Of a stretch of DNA of 64,000 nt, positions 21,879 through 34,265 are shown piece after piece. The notes beneath the pieces are model-generated. The model had not been told where the DNA came from. It ran no database searches and saw only the letters and a program-made list of their open reading frames with translations. Each line of letters opens with the position of its first letter. Position 1 is the stretch's first letter. Source of the stretch: Bolinopsis microptera (Eukaryota; Ctenophora; Tentaculata; Lobata; Bolinopsidae); assembly GCF_026151205.1 (NCBI RefSeq), contig NC_087078.1, forward strand, positions 10,182,675-10,246,674, written 5' to 3'. The translations under genes and the position numbers were made by a program.

Positions 21879-22750
21879 TAGTAGAGGCTCTTACGGGCAA
21901 AAAGACGTGTTTTCTGCTACGAGTTTAGAGACCTAACCGCTAATTGGACACAATAGTATGATGTCTAAGGATCGATAATATGTTAAGAAGTATAAATTTG
22001 GCCTTATTAGTCACGTGCTATACCAATGCGCGTTTTAAACTTTGACAGTCTATTACTCTAAGGCAAATAGAGTAATTATATTCATATTTTGTCAGCAATA
22101 AGATCACATTATTTTCTATTTAGTGTGAAAATATGAGCTAGAACGGACATAATCTCGCTGAGTTATAGCTGTTTGAAATTTATGATGAACGCGCGGGTGC
22201 CAATTGATAACAACTAAATGCTTTTGCGCGTAGTGCGCGTCGAAAATTTGGCAAAAACGCTTGCGGAGTGAAAATATTCAAACTTCGATAAAGTATATGA
22301 AGTGGGTACTTCTCGGAAAGGAAAAATTTAGGCAAACACGATGTGACTATTTTTGGGTTGATTTAATACAACTGCAAAAAATTATTCAAACTTCAAGCAA
22401 AAAAGTCAAAATTTTTACCACTTTTTTGGATTTTTACCTCAGAACAAATAGAGGGATTTGTTTTATTTTTATACAATCTTGTGCGGCTGTCTTTTAGCTA
22501 TCTTTATGCAAGTTTTGCCGACATGCCAACAAAATTAACTTGCTCAAAATATCAAAAAACATGGTTTTTTGGCCTATTTTTGGCCCAAAAATCGGTTTTT
22601 TTGCGATTTTACCCCAGAACAATCAGTCCAATCATCTTGAAACCACTTTCAATCGATTCTACGGTCAAAAATACGTCTAGTAAGGTGTATCTGGGGTCCC
22701 TAACGTATCGAGCAGACAATGCCCGTAAGAGCCTCTACTATTACTATTAT
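21879..22750 (+). mobile_element. 872-bp element with 20-bp terminal inverted repeats
   Basis: Perfect 20-bp inverted termini TAGTAGAGGCTCTTACGGGC (21879-21898 and its complement at 22731-22750). If the termini are read as GTAGAGGCTC they are flanked by TA on both sides, as in Tc1/mariner-type insertions. The surroundings are copies of a CTATTATACCCCCTTT unit, which blurs the junctions. The interior holds no convincing ORF, so it would be non-autonomous. Confidence 0.6.
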
Positions 22751-22799
22751 ACCCCCTTTACTATTATACCCCCTTTGGTACACGTTACAAGCCTCTTTT

Positions 22800-22857
22800 G
22801 TGCACGCGAAGCGTGCACTCCGGCCGGAGGCGGCGGCCGAAGGCCGCCGCCTCCGGC
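22800..22857. repeat. Two adjacent GAA-loop hairpins
   Basis: An 8-bp stem with loop GAA (22800-22818) is followed by a 16-bp GC-rich stem with loop GAA (22823-22857). Both are perfect. The local GC content contrasts sharply with the AT-rich surroundings. Confidence 0.85.
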
Positions 22858-24690
22858 AGGAGTTTTCCAGGCATTAAGACTCATCGGAAGTCGTTAAGCA
22901 GAATTATTTTTAGTTCAAAACATTCTAATTTGATGTCAAAGATGACAGGAATAAAAAATAGTTATGTTGAGATTTTTAAGAAATTTGCATAAAATACTCG
23001 CCAGCACTGTTATACGAAATTCGGTAAAAAACCCAAAATCGCCATATTCAGGTGCCTTAAAAACCATGTTAAAATTGAGTTAGAGATCTGAAATTTTTCA
23101 GGGCGTCTAGACGTTGATCAAATCGACTACAAAAAAAGTTTCAGGTTTCAGGAGTATCGGGAAATGGGTTTTCTAGAACCCCTGTTTTACGACAGATTGT
23201 CGTGATATATATCACAATTATTTGACGTCATAAACACCCCTTGATGACGTCATCAAGTTAACCGTTTTTAAAACTTGATTTTTGACAAAGTAATAACTTT
23301 TAAAATTAATTTTAAACCATTAAGGAGTAATTTTATTCAAAATCTGAGGAGATTTTCATCTTAGATAATTGTTCAAGCATTCTGAAAATCTACCGGAAAG
23401 TTTTTCTAGCTTGCTCCTTCATAAAGATATTCGTCATTGAAGTTTGTGCTTTTTTGAAGAATTATTTTATAAAAACGTCAATTTTGCGATTTAGTATTCT
23501 CTGGTGTTGGGCCATGCCTTGAGTTGAGGAGCTCAGTTCTGCTTCCTATAGGTATAAATTGTGCATTAGGCTAGTTTTGAAGTTGAAAATCGAAAAGTTG
23601 CACACGTGGGGACACGCCCAAATTGATAGAAAATTGCTAAAATCACTGAAAATTGCTGTTTTCGTCATTTTCTGTCAACTTTAGAGTTAGGCGGTGCACT
23701 ATAAAAATAAACTTGCTCGGATTTTCAAAATTTTTTTACCATCGTTTTCTAGAGACTGTGAGAATTTTCACAGTACCAAATTTATTATACCTTTTTGGAA
23801 TGATCAGTGAGTTTCTCCTAGGTGCCATATTTGATGGTGCGCGGCTTTTGGAGCAAAATTAGGTGTAAAAGTTGCGTAATTTGACGAAATTCGTTGATTT
23901 TTGTCGTATTATTCTGTCGTATCTTCGGTTCCTGAACATGAATCATGCTGAAAATTTGTCAGAACCTTCCAATCATACTTAACTACCGAACCTAATTTAG
24001 TTGGGAGGGATTGGCCTTGATTAAGAGGTCTAAAAATGACAAAAAAGGTATAAATTCGTTGATAACTCAAATTTTGACCATCGAAATTGCTCAAACTAAA
24101 TTAGGTTCAGCAGAACATAAGTGTTTACGTAAGCTGACCAAATTTCAACAAAATTGTTATATGGGAAGTATTATAACTTTTCGATTGTTTCCAAAATAAT
24201 GTGCTGGCCGAAATAAGAGCTAAAAAACCATTCAATGGTCAGCGCGCGCGTCTTATTGTCGATGGCGCACTGCCTATTAGAGTGCCGTTGTGATTACAGT
24301 TCTTCTTGAAATACTTTGAAACTTTGCATGCTTATCAAGCTATATATAAAACAATTACATGAAAAAAATTTACGGCGATTCAATATTGGATGCGCACGCA
24401 ACGTCCGCTCAAAGTTTGCACGTGCGAAAGGTGAGAATTTTGCTTATTCGTGATTTCCAACAAATTCTGCTTTGCCACGACAGTTTAATGTCATTATATA
24501 TGAATTTAATGCCAACTTGAATGAGTATTAGGTGGCATATTCAGTCAGTGATCGACCGATATGCTTACCTAAACACAAGGAAATGTTTTTAAAGGAAAAT
24601 TTCGAAATCGTTGAAACTTCCTCCTTATTAATTAATGAAGATATCAGTTTATATTTCGACTTTATAAAGTACCCTGACATTATAATCAAA
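22858..24690. other. Intergenic sequence without recognised genes
   Basis: AT-rich sequence with only short random reading frames. The absence of paired splice sites or family motifs argues against coding exons. Confidence 0.5.
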
Positions 24691-24695
24691 AAGAG

Positions 24696-25010
24696 ATGAT
24701 ATTTTACCAAAACCCATATTCATGGGTAGAGTGGACCGCTGCCAGTGTCTCTCTTTCCCAAACAAAAGGAAATGATATTAATTTGATTGACCGTTCTCAA
24801 ATGCAAAATGATACCGAGAATGAAATCGGTCGCTCGCTTTTCCCATTCATTTACAATTGTAATAGATTAAGAAGATCTATTCAAAGGCAGCTGTACTCGG
24901 CAATAAAGATTCAATAAACTTCAGCTAATTCAATAAGCAATAACTACTACCCTTACCCCGAAATACTAGGTATCGATCCGAACGCAACCCAAAGAGGTTT
25001 TTACAGCATC
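24696..25010 (+). repeat. Dispersed repeat family, copy 2
   Basis: Same family as 18195-18600. Its first 165 bp are repeated in inverse orientation at 25030-25207, giving an imperfect palindrome with a spacer of about 170 bp. Confidence 0.75.
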
Positions 25011-25029
25011 TGACTGATGTAATCAATCG

Positions 25030-25207
25030 AAATTTATTACAATTCGTAAGCCGTGAATGAATGGAAAAAGCGAGCGACCGATTTCATTCTCGGTATCATT
25101 TTGCATTTGAGAACGGTCAATCAAATTAATATCATTTCCTTTTGTTTGGGAAAGAGAGACACTGGCAGCGGTCCACTCTACCCATGAATATGGGTTTTGG
25201 TAAAATA
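25030..25207 (-). repeat. Dispersed repeat family, inverted copy 3
   Basis: Reverse complement of about 24701-24857, including TTTACCAAAACCCATATTCATGGG and the CTGCCAGTGTCTCTCTTTCCC block. Identity to copy 2 is almost complete. Confidence 0.85.
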
Positions 25208-26741
25208 TAAATATAGTATTTATATAAGGAGGCGAATATTTTGCTAAAAATGCGAAGATTACATTTTCGCGTATAGTAAACAAATCATCGCGTGCAACGC
25301 GCGTCAAACCGTTATTAGGCAAATATTTTTCTAAGAATACGAGTAAAATCGATTGAAAATATCACGAAGTTTTAAATTTGTAAAGAAACGTAACTCAATT
25401 AGAATATGATGTTACTGGAAGTGGATCATCATATCCATAAATGAATTAGGTAGGTTATGGAACTGCTGGAGCAACGAGTGAAGACATATTTTCACCATGT
25501 TGTGATGTTAATGTTGTATAATTGTGTCAATATTTAAATCTAGATCTTACTACCTCTTAATAATATATGTGACCGGTACGTGGTTACAATCATTTTGATT
25601 GATCAATGTATTGTGTAAAAATTAAACGCGACGTAACGGTAAAGTCGGTGTCGTACACATCATGATTGCTTTCACTTCTTACTTTTTTAGCATAATTCCA
25701 ATATGTGAGATCAGAGATGATAATGATAAATTGTGGTAGCTGAAGCTCACAACGACTTCATCTGACGACTTAAGTTCGTCAGATTAGATCTTTCAGTATA
25801 TTCCCCTGGTGGACTTTAGTGCATGTTCAGTAGTTGACTTTAGTTCGGGTTATGTTAACTTTAGTTTGGGTAATGTTCAGGTTCTGCAAAGAATTCGAAT
25901 TTGTCGTACGCACAGCACTTACTCACTTAGTGCATGAGAACATACTACAGTGGGTAAATAAACATAATCATTAATCATACATTAATTAACGTGTGCGCCA
26001 GCTCATTGACATTATATCCGGCATTATTGATTCAATTTCACGTACTGTAAGTGTAGTTTGAAACGATACGGACTGAAATATGGGCGTGGCTGCCCCGCAG
26101 GCACCGTTTGGCGGTCGGGGTCCGGGACCCCCTCAAAAGTTCGGTCACTGGGCCTAGTTTGTTGGTCAACTGCTATCTCGAAACCAAGTTTCACAAAAAA
26201 TCAGGGTGAACCCCCCCCCCTTAAGTTTCTAAGCCGTACTTCTGAGATAAGCCGTACTTCTGAGATAAGCCGTACTTCTGAGATATAAATTTCACATATA
26301 TCCGCCTAATATGAAATATGGGCGTGGTCCCACAGGGTTGGGACTAGCGACACAACATGCGCACCTAAGTGATTTGATCTGAGTTACCAATGACCTATTT
26401 AACCCAATTATGTAGCAAAAAACTCTGTAAACCCTAGTGCACACTCAACTACAGTTACACCCTGCTACTGGAGTACTACCAGTAGAACATTTTCAGATTT
26501 CAGCTTAAAGTTAAAGATTGAGTTTTTATATCACAAGTATTATTTAAATCATATTGCAAATATTATCATTGGAATATTTTTATAAAACCCGATGAAAAGT
26601 ATTATTCCTTCTCCTGGTCCTTGATCTCAAAATTTTCCAAATTCAATCTCAAAATTCATACAAATATAAGTTGAAGATCATCCAAAATAGTGTCGACGAT
26701 GTCGATCATCCTGTGGCTTTGTAGCTGATTCCTGTTACATT
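25208..26741. other. Intergenic sequence with a small 18-bp tandem repeat
   Basis: No gene is recognised. Three copies of GCCGTACTTCTGAGATAA lie at about 26233-26284, next to a C9 run. A GGGTCCGGGACCC palindrome is found near 26120. Confidence 0.5.
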
Positions 26742-29700
26742 TTACCACGGAATTTTGTAAGACCAGAAGAATTTCTCAATGTCAGCGTTCTTTCCGGGAA
26801 AATCAAACGTCTTATAAGTAGAGGTCATGTCATTACACAACTCCCTAGTGAGGAGCTTGGTTCCAACGTAGTCTCTTTTAGGGTAGTGTTCATACTCATC
26901 ACTCCGAACTTCCAAGTAGTGCAAGTCCGCTTTCACTGATACCTGTAATATTATGTCGACTTTTTAATGTTAGATCATATCAAATTATTAGGGATAAGAA
27001 ATAGATTTGATGAAGACGTTTGGGCTAATGTTTAGAACTGTTAGGGCACGGAATCGTTAGGGTGGACGTTCTGGGAGTGGGACAAACGGCTGATTTTCCG
27101 TTTTATCTGTTCTGAATTGGACGGTATGAACTATATTAATATAGTTCATACCGTCCAATTCAGAACAGACCAAAATTTGCAGCTTTTGCCGTGCCTGCGA
27201 TCGTTTTTTGAAATTTCTGCTTGTGAAGGACCCAATAAAGCAATAGCCGGATGACATGCATTTAAAGCATTTGTATCAATTATTATCCATTAGAATGGCT
27301 TAAATAGCCGGTATAGTGTGAACTGCGAGGGGCAGGTTGAGAACATGCGTGAAACATGAACACAGCTCGGACGATGATAACTTACAAATCTATAGAACTG
27401 TCTAGTCAGACTATCAGGTGCTACCTTCATTATAACCTGCAGGTGAGGCCCAGCTAAAGGTACATTCTTTAAATCGGATTCATAGCATGGAGATATTGTC
27501 GTGTCATAAATAATTAATGTAATACCAATCAATTCAATCGCATGTGCTGAAATTTTGAACGGCGAAGTTTCTTTGTTTTCCACCCGTTAGGTTATAGTTG
27601 GAAGGCTACTTTTGATCAAGAGAACTTATTCATACATTGTATAAATAATTTTCAAAACAAGATTAAATCCGATATTATTGTACATAATCTGTAATCATTA
27701 TATTATATACTTTCAAATATGGTGCTGAAACACACTAGCCCCAGTGTGAGTAGAGAGAGTGGAAGGTAGCTAACCGCAGTGTGAGTTGAGAGAGTGGAAG
27801 GTAACTAACCCCAGTGTGAGTTGAGAGAGTGGAAGGTAACTAACCCCAGTGTGAGTTGAGAGAGTGGAAGGTAACTAACCCCAGTGTGAGTTGAGAGAGT
27901 GGAAGGTAACTAGCCCCAGTGTGAGTTGAGAGAGTGGAAGGTAACTAGCCCCAGTGTGAGTTGAAAGAGTGGAAGGTAACTAACCCCAGTGTGAGTAGAG
28001 AGAGTGGAAGGTAACTAACCCCAGTGTGAGTTGAGAGAGTGGAAGGTAACTAGCCCCAGTGTGAGTTAAGAGAGTGGAAGGTAACTAGCCCCAGTGTGAG
28101 TTGAAAGAGTGGAAGGTAACTAACCCCAGTGTGAGTAGAGAGAGTGGAAGGTAACTAACCCCAGTGTGAGTAGAGAGGGTGGAAGGTAACTAACCGCAGT
28201 GTGAGTAGAGAGAGTGGAAGGTAACTAACCCCAGTGTGAGTAGAGAGGGTGGAAGGTAACTAACCCCAGTGTGAGTAGAGAGAGTGGAAGGTAACTAACC
28301 CCAGTGTGAGTTGAAAGAGTGGAAGGTAACTAACCCCAGTGTGAGTTGAGAGAGTGGAAGGTAACTAACCCCAGTGTGAGTAGAGAGGGTGGAAGGTAAC
28401 TAACCGCAGTGTGAGTAGAGAGAGTGGAAGGTAACTAACCCCAGTGTGAGTAGAGAGGGTGGAAGGTAACTAACCCCAGTGTGAGTAGAGAGAGTGGAAG
28501 GTAACTAACCCCAGTGTGAGTAGAGAGAGTGGAAGGTAACTAACCCCAGTGTGAGTAGAGAGGGTGGAAGGTAACTAACCCCAGTGTGAGTAGAGAGAGT
28601 GGAAGGTAACTAACCCCAGTGTGAGTAGAGAGGGTGGAAGGTAACTAACCCCAGTGTGAGTAGAGAGAGTGGAAGGTAACTAACCCCAGTGTGAGTTGAG
28701 AGAGTGGAAGGTAACTAACCCCAGTGTGAGTAGAGAGAGTGGAAGGTAACTAACCCCAGTGTGAGTTGAGAGAGTGGAAGGTAACTAACCCCAGTGTGAG
28801 TTGAGAGAGTGGAAGGTAACTAACCCCAGTGTGAGTTGAGAGAGTGGAAGGTAACTAACCCCAGTGTGAGTTGAGAGAGTGGAAGGTAACTAGCCCCAGT
28901 GTGAGTTGAGAGAGTGGAAGGTAACTAGCCCCAGTGTGAGTTGAGAGAGTGGAAGGTAACTAACCCCAGTGTGAGTTGAGAGAGTGGAAGGTAACTAACC
29001 CCAGTGTGAGTTGAGAGAGTGGAAGGTAACTAACCCCAGTGTGAGTTGAGAGAGTGGAAGGTAACTAACCCCAGTGTGAGTTGAGAGAGTGGAAGGTAAC
29101 TAACCCCAGTGTGAGTTGAGAGAGTGGAAGGTAACTAACCCCAGTGTGAGTTGAGAGAGTGGAAGGTAACTAACCCCAGTGTGAGTTGAGAGAGTGGAAG
29201 GTAACTAACCCCAGTGTGAGTTGAGAGGGTGGAAGGTGACTAACCCCAGTGTGAGTTGAGAGAGTGGAAGGTAACTAACCCCAGTGTGAGTTGAGAGGGT
29301 GGAAGGTAACTAACCCCAGTGTGAGTAGAGAGAGTGGAAGGTAACTAACCCCAGTGTGAGTTGAGAGAGTGGAAGGTACCTAACCCCAGTGTGAGTTGAG
29401 AGAGTGGAAGGTAGCTAACCCCAGTGTGAGTTGAGAGAGTGGAAGGTAACTAACCCCAGTGTGAGTTGAGAGAGTGGAAGGTAACTAACCCCAGTGTGAG
29501 TTGAGAGAGTGGAAGGTAACTAACCCCAGTGTGAGTTGAGAGAGTGGAAGGTAGCTAACCCCAGTGTGAGTTGAGAGAGTGGAAGGTAACTAACCCCAGT
29601 GTGAGTTGAGAGAGTGGAAGGTAACTAACCCCAGTGTGAGTTGAGAGAGTGGAAGGTAACTAACCCCAGTGTGAGTAGAGAGAGTGGAAGGTAACTAACC

Positions 29701-32700
29701 CCAGTGTGAGTTGAGAGAGTGGAAGGTAACTAACCCCAGTGTGAGTAGAGAGAGTGGAAGGTAACTTACCCCAGTGTGAGTTGAGAGGGTGGAAGGTAAC
29801 TAGCCCCAGTGTGAGTTGAGAGAGTGGAAGGTAACTAACCCCAGTGTGAGTTGAGAGAGTGGAAGGTAACCAGAGAATGTAGTTGCCTCCCTGCCGATCC
29901 ACACATATCACACCGTACAGGTCATTCTCCAAAAGATACCGGGATATCTTGTGTTTGTTCTCTGTTCCACCACTTCCTACGCAGGGTGATTCAGTAAGTA
30001 ATACTAACTATAGTAAAGTTGGTAACCGGGTTAAGATTTTTAGGCCTTTTTGAGATCTGAAAGTCAGATTTTCCAATTTCTGTCCCTTAACCCTATTTCA
30101 GCTTTTCAGTTTTTGAAGATACAATTTTCAGGTGCAAAATTTTAGTTTTGGCTGAATTTGTCACCCGCAAACCGAATTGTCAATTGAGCTACTGGAAGTC
30201 AAAATCACGAAGAAAATTTAAAAATCATACTGTCCCAAACTCTGTCCCATTTTCAGTTTTTGAAGATGAAATTTCCAGGACCGAAATTTTACAGTTTTGA
30301 CTGAACTTCTCACCCGCAACCAATTAGTCAGTCAACTATAGACCCCATACGACATGATTGAGTTGCTGGAAATTTGATTTCGGTCGGAGGAAGCCCACAG
30401 CAGAAAGCCTAACAAAACCAAAAGTTGTATTTTAAAAAGTCTGTCCCATTTTCAAATATGACATTTTCTGAACACAAATTTGACAGATTGGATGAAATGT
30501 TTGCCCAGAAACCAATTAGTAAGTTAATTGATGATGGTATGAAACCAAATTGAGCTACTGAAAATCAAAATCACGAAGAAAATTAAAAATCATATTATCC
30601 CAAACTCTGTCCCATTTTCAGTTTTTGAAGATGAAATTTCCAGGACCGAAATTTTACAGTTTTGACTGAACTTCTCACCCGCAACCAATTAGTCAGTCAA
30701 CTATAGACCCCATACGACATGATTGAGTTGCTAAAAGTTTGATTTCGATCGGAGGAAGCCCACAGCAGAAAGCTTAACAAAACCAAAAGTTGTATTTTCA
30801 AAAATCTGTCCCATTTTCAAATATGACATTTTCTGAACACAAATTTGACAGATTGGATGAAATGTTTGCCCAGAAACCAATTAGTAAGTTGATTGATGAT
30901 GGTATGAAACCAAATTGAGCTACTGAATGTTAAAATCACGAAGAAAATTTAAAAATCATATTGTCCAAAACTCTGTCCCATTTTCAGTTTTTGAAGATGA
31001 AATATCCAGGACCGAAATTTTACAGTTTTGACTGAATTTCTCACCCGCAACCAATTAGTCAGTCAACTATAGACCCCATACGACATGATTGAGTTGCTGG
31101 AAATTTGATTTCGGTCGGAGGAAGCCCACAGCAGAAAGCTTAACAAAACCAAAAGTTGCATTTTCAAAAGTCTGTCCCATTTTCAAATATGACATTTTCT
31201 GAGCACAAATTTGACAGATTGGATTAAATGTTTGCCCAAAAACTGATTATTCAGTTAATTTACGATGGTATAAAAACAAAATTAACAGGCTGGAAATTTG
31301 ATTTCGATCGGAGGAAGCCCACAGCAGAAATCTTAACAAAACCAAAAATTCCTATTTTCGAATTTCTGTCCCATTTTCAAATACGAAAATGTCTGAACAC
31401 ATATTTGACAGATTGGATGGCTTTTTGTCTAGAGACCAATTAGTCAGTTAATTGATGATGGTATGAAACCAAATTGAGGTACTGGAAGTCAAAAATCATA
31501 TTGTCCCATTTTAAGTTTTGAAGATGAAGTTTCCAGACCGAAATTTTACAGTTTTGGCTGAATTTGTCACCCGTAACCAATTAGTCAGTTAACTATGGAT
31601 AGCATAACAGTGTCTTGGCAAGAAAGAAAGTACCTGTTATTCTATTAAAAATAAAGAAAGTATCTGTTATTCTATTAAAAATAAAGAAGGTACCTGTTAT
31701 ACTATTAAAAATAAAGAAAGTACCTGTTATTCTATTAAAAATTAAAGAAAGTACCTGTTATTCTATTAAAAAACTCCTCTTTGGAACAGTTCCTCTCCCC
31801 GTCAGTAAGCAGCAGACACTGCCTGAACCTCTTACTCTCCGGAAAATGGGTCGACCAGAAACATATCTAAACGCAGACACGATTACAAACTACAAAGTGG
31901 TTATAAATCACTGGATATATGGGGAGAAGTCTATAAATAACAATCAGATAAAATTGTGTGATGAATCATGGTTAATTATAACTAAATAATAGGATAAGTG
32001 GCGATTAGGCATGACCTACATAATATGACCAACATAAGGCCATTGAACACCTTTAAACATTATAGATAATGATTGGTTATAATTCAATGATAATATAGTG
32101 CGTTTATAACCAAGCTGACTACTAAATTCACCTCGCTAGTAGCATGAAGTTCGTCAATTTGGCGCGGTTCCAACTCGAAATACTCAGTATCTGTCTCTGT
32201 AAGAGCACGACATGATGAGTTCTGGCGTGATGCTAGATCCTTCTTTATCTGCCAACCTGGGTACAATTCCAGTTATTGTAATACAGCTTTAGAACCAGTC
32301 ATGTTCTGGGCTCGTTGCTTATCAAACTGGAACAGTCATTTTAACAGAACATGATGCAGAACGTTATCTCCGAAAGTGATTGCAAGTTGTAAGCTGTAAA
32401 GTTGTTATTACTTATTTGCAACCGAAAGAAGCCCGAAAGCAGAATGAGTTTACGCGGTCACTCTACTGTAAACTGTGGTGATGAACCGAAATACCTTTAA
32501 TGACGTCAGTAAACACAGTAGGCCACATCTTAACCTTTTCAGGATTCCTGAAGGTACCACTGATCTTTATCACATTCTCTGATTTGTAAAACTGGTAGAC
32601 TACTTCGCTGTAGCACCACTTAACTCTGTCGAAACATATGCAGCACCTGAAATGTTGTTCAATATACACCAGCTTTAAAAAACGATAATACCATATCACA

Positions 32701-33326
32701 TGCTTTGTAAATGTAATACGATTCTGAAATGTGAAAGCACGAAAAATAATGCAGTTCTTTCACATGGCCGTGTAGCTCAGCTGGTTAGAGCGTCGTGCTA
32801 ATAACGCGAATGTCCAGGGTTCGATCCCCTGCATGGCCAAATTTTTTTTCTCCAGTTTTTCGAAACACAATTTAGTATAGTTCTCGTATTTCAAAACAAA
32901 ACAGAAAACTGTTCATCATCACAGTATACCTTCTTAGAACAGAGTCTCTATAAGATTCAGGTGAGTGGGTTCCTGACTTGGGCTTGCACATTGGAAATGG
33001 CAGCTGCCTCAACCTGAGGGTACAGTTTCCATGAAAACACACCTTATTATCCATGTTATACATATTCTGTTATAGGTGATCTTAGACGAACATACAAAGT
33101 TTATTTGTCTTGTAATTGTATCTGTCAAACGAAAATACGTCATAAAAGTGTATATTATTCGTGTAGTAAATGAAATCGTATCTGTCTTGAACAATCTTTA
33201 ACATCTTGGCGACTATTTTACTCACCAATCCTCCAATAATTGAACGGACTCTTTGTTTGTCGTTGTGGCGTCCATTATAATCCACAGATCAGGTGCCGCT
33301 AGCGGGGGTTTAACAGCTTGAGCCAT
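26742..33326 (-). CDS. Unrecognised multi-exon gene
   Basis: I do not recognise the family. The first four exons chain in phase with good GT-AG sites: 33326-33226 (start MAQAVKPPLAAPDLW), 33013-32930, 32646-32495 (SGTFRNPEKVKMWP) and 32256-32132 (WQIKKDLASRQ, then TEYFELEPRQIDEL). A fifth exon from 30007 encodes ENDLYGVICVDRQGGNYIL and ends at or in the minisatellite. A short exon near 27440-27389 (APDSLTRQFYRF before a GTAAGT donor) and the last exon 26942-26742 (VRSDEYEHYPKRDYVG, ending IPW and a stop) fit, but the link across the array is uncertain. The LYGVICVDRQGG segment recalls roadblock/LAMTOR5-type folds only faintly. No signal peptide or membrane helix is seen. Confidence 0.6.
27736..29870 (+). 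repeat. 35-bp minisatellite, about 61 copies
   Basis: The unit is TAACCCCAGTGTGAGTTGAG followed by AGAGTGGAAGGTAAC. Variants (TAGAG for TTGAG, GGGTGG for GAGTGG, TAGCC for TAACC) recur in patterned runs, which suggests amplification of higher-order blocks. The array lies in an intron of the unrecognised minus-strand gene, directly against its fifth exon. Confidence 0.95.
30050..31605 (+). repeat. Tandem repeat of about 365 bp, four copies
   Basis: Recurring blocks such as GTCCCATTTTCAGTTTTTGAAG appear at 30244, 30609 and 30975, giving a spacing of 365-366 bp. GGAGGAAGCCCACAGCAGAAA also recurs at that spacing. The last copy is more diverged. Intronic in the unrecognised gene. Confidence 0.85.
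31616..31772 (+). repeat. 30-bp tandem repeat, five copies
   Basis: Five copies of AAAGTACCTGTTATTCTATT plus AAAAATAAAG. The in-frame reading frame here is a by-product of the 30-bp period. Confidence 0.85.
32766..32839 (+). tRNA. tRNA-Ile (AAT)
   Basis: Complete 74-nt cloverleaf. The acceptor stem GGCCGTG pairs with CATGGCC with one G-T pair. The D arm is AGCTCAGCTGGTTAGAGC, the anticodon loop CTAATAA gives anticodon AAT, the T arm is AGGGTTCGATCCCCT, and the discriminator is A. Internal A and B boxes are intact, there is no intron, and a run of T follows at once as a Pol III terminator. It lies antisense within intron 2 of the unrecognised minus-strand gene. Confidence 0.97.
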
Positions 33327-34265
33327 TGCCAGGTTCCACCTCACAACTACTGATTATAACCGCTGGTGATAACTACTCAAACTGTTTAAACAGGAGTTGG
33401 AAACTTGCACTCGTTCACTAATTACGTCACCTTCCAAACAAACTTGTGAAACAATCTCCAACAACAAAACTACAAGCCTAGTCCAGGATACAAGCTTACA
33501 GTAGGAAAGTAAACAGAGCAACTTTACTGAGCGTCCTTACGTCAATTGTTAAGACCGGGAAATGCTCAGCACTGGCTCCTAGATACTGTTGTCATGGTAA
33601 CCGTGCGCTTACTACCAATGACTCAGTTCCTGCTGCAGTTGGAGCTCCTGTACTAATGTGTCTGTGGTATCAAGATACTTTGCTTATTAATTAGCAATTA
33701 CCTTAACATTACCCTAATTAACCGTCCTAATCAGTGAAATGACCTGGATTCTGAGTGGATATACTCGATTTGAAGCTTCCCTTCCAACTTGGTTTCTTGT
33801 TGATGTATTGGTGGCGACTTAAACCAATAGAAATAAAATACGAAATTTTAATAAGATAGAAATGTAATTAAAAATATCATTATTTTGTCATAGTGAATGA
33901 GAACGTCGTCTTACTTTTAACTTTATTAGAGTCATGATAATTTCAACTTTTAAATTAAATTCCTCCCGGGTCTCATAATTCTGGAAAATTTCTACTTAAG
34001 TAGCATGAGCAAATAAAACGAGCTATATCAGCCGAAAAGCGGCAGTATTCCCAAAACTATAGAAAAATAAATACGCCCTTTCCTGTCCAATAAAGTTAAA
34101 CAACAAATTTTAAAATTGTATTTACTAGTTACTTAAAATAATGAATAATTAATTCAAATTCACAAAATCTACCTCGTCGATTAATGAACCTGCAATCATC
34201 GAAATATATATTATGTACCATCGGAATTAATCAATCTTTAATAACATTTTATCACTCGTATCGTC
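33327..34265. other. Intergenic region
   Basis: It lies between the start of the unrecognised gene and the 3' end of the RanGAP-RanBP2 fusion gene. AT-rich, with no exon recognised. Confidence 0.5.

Noticed and set aside
22261-24199. Several 60-140 codon ORFs between 22.2 and 24.2 kb
   Set aside because: Low-complexity, Phe/Lys-rich translations of AT-rich DNA without splice sites; part lies in a non-autonomous element.
27736-29870. Minisatellite as a CRISPR array
   Set aside because: Units are head-to-tail with no unique spacers, and the context is a eukaryotic intron.
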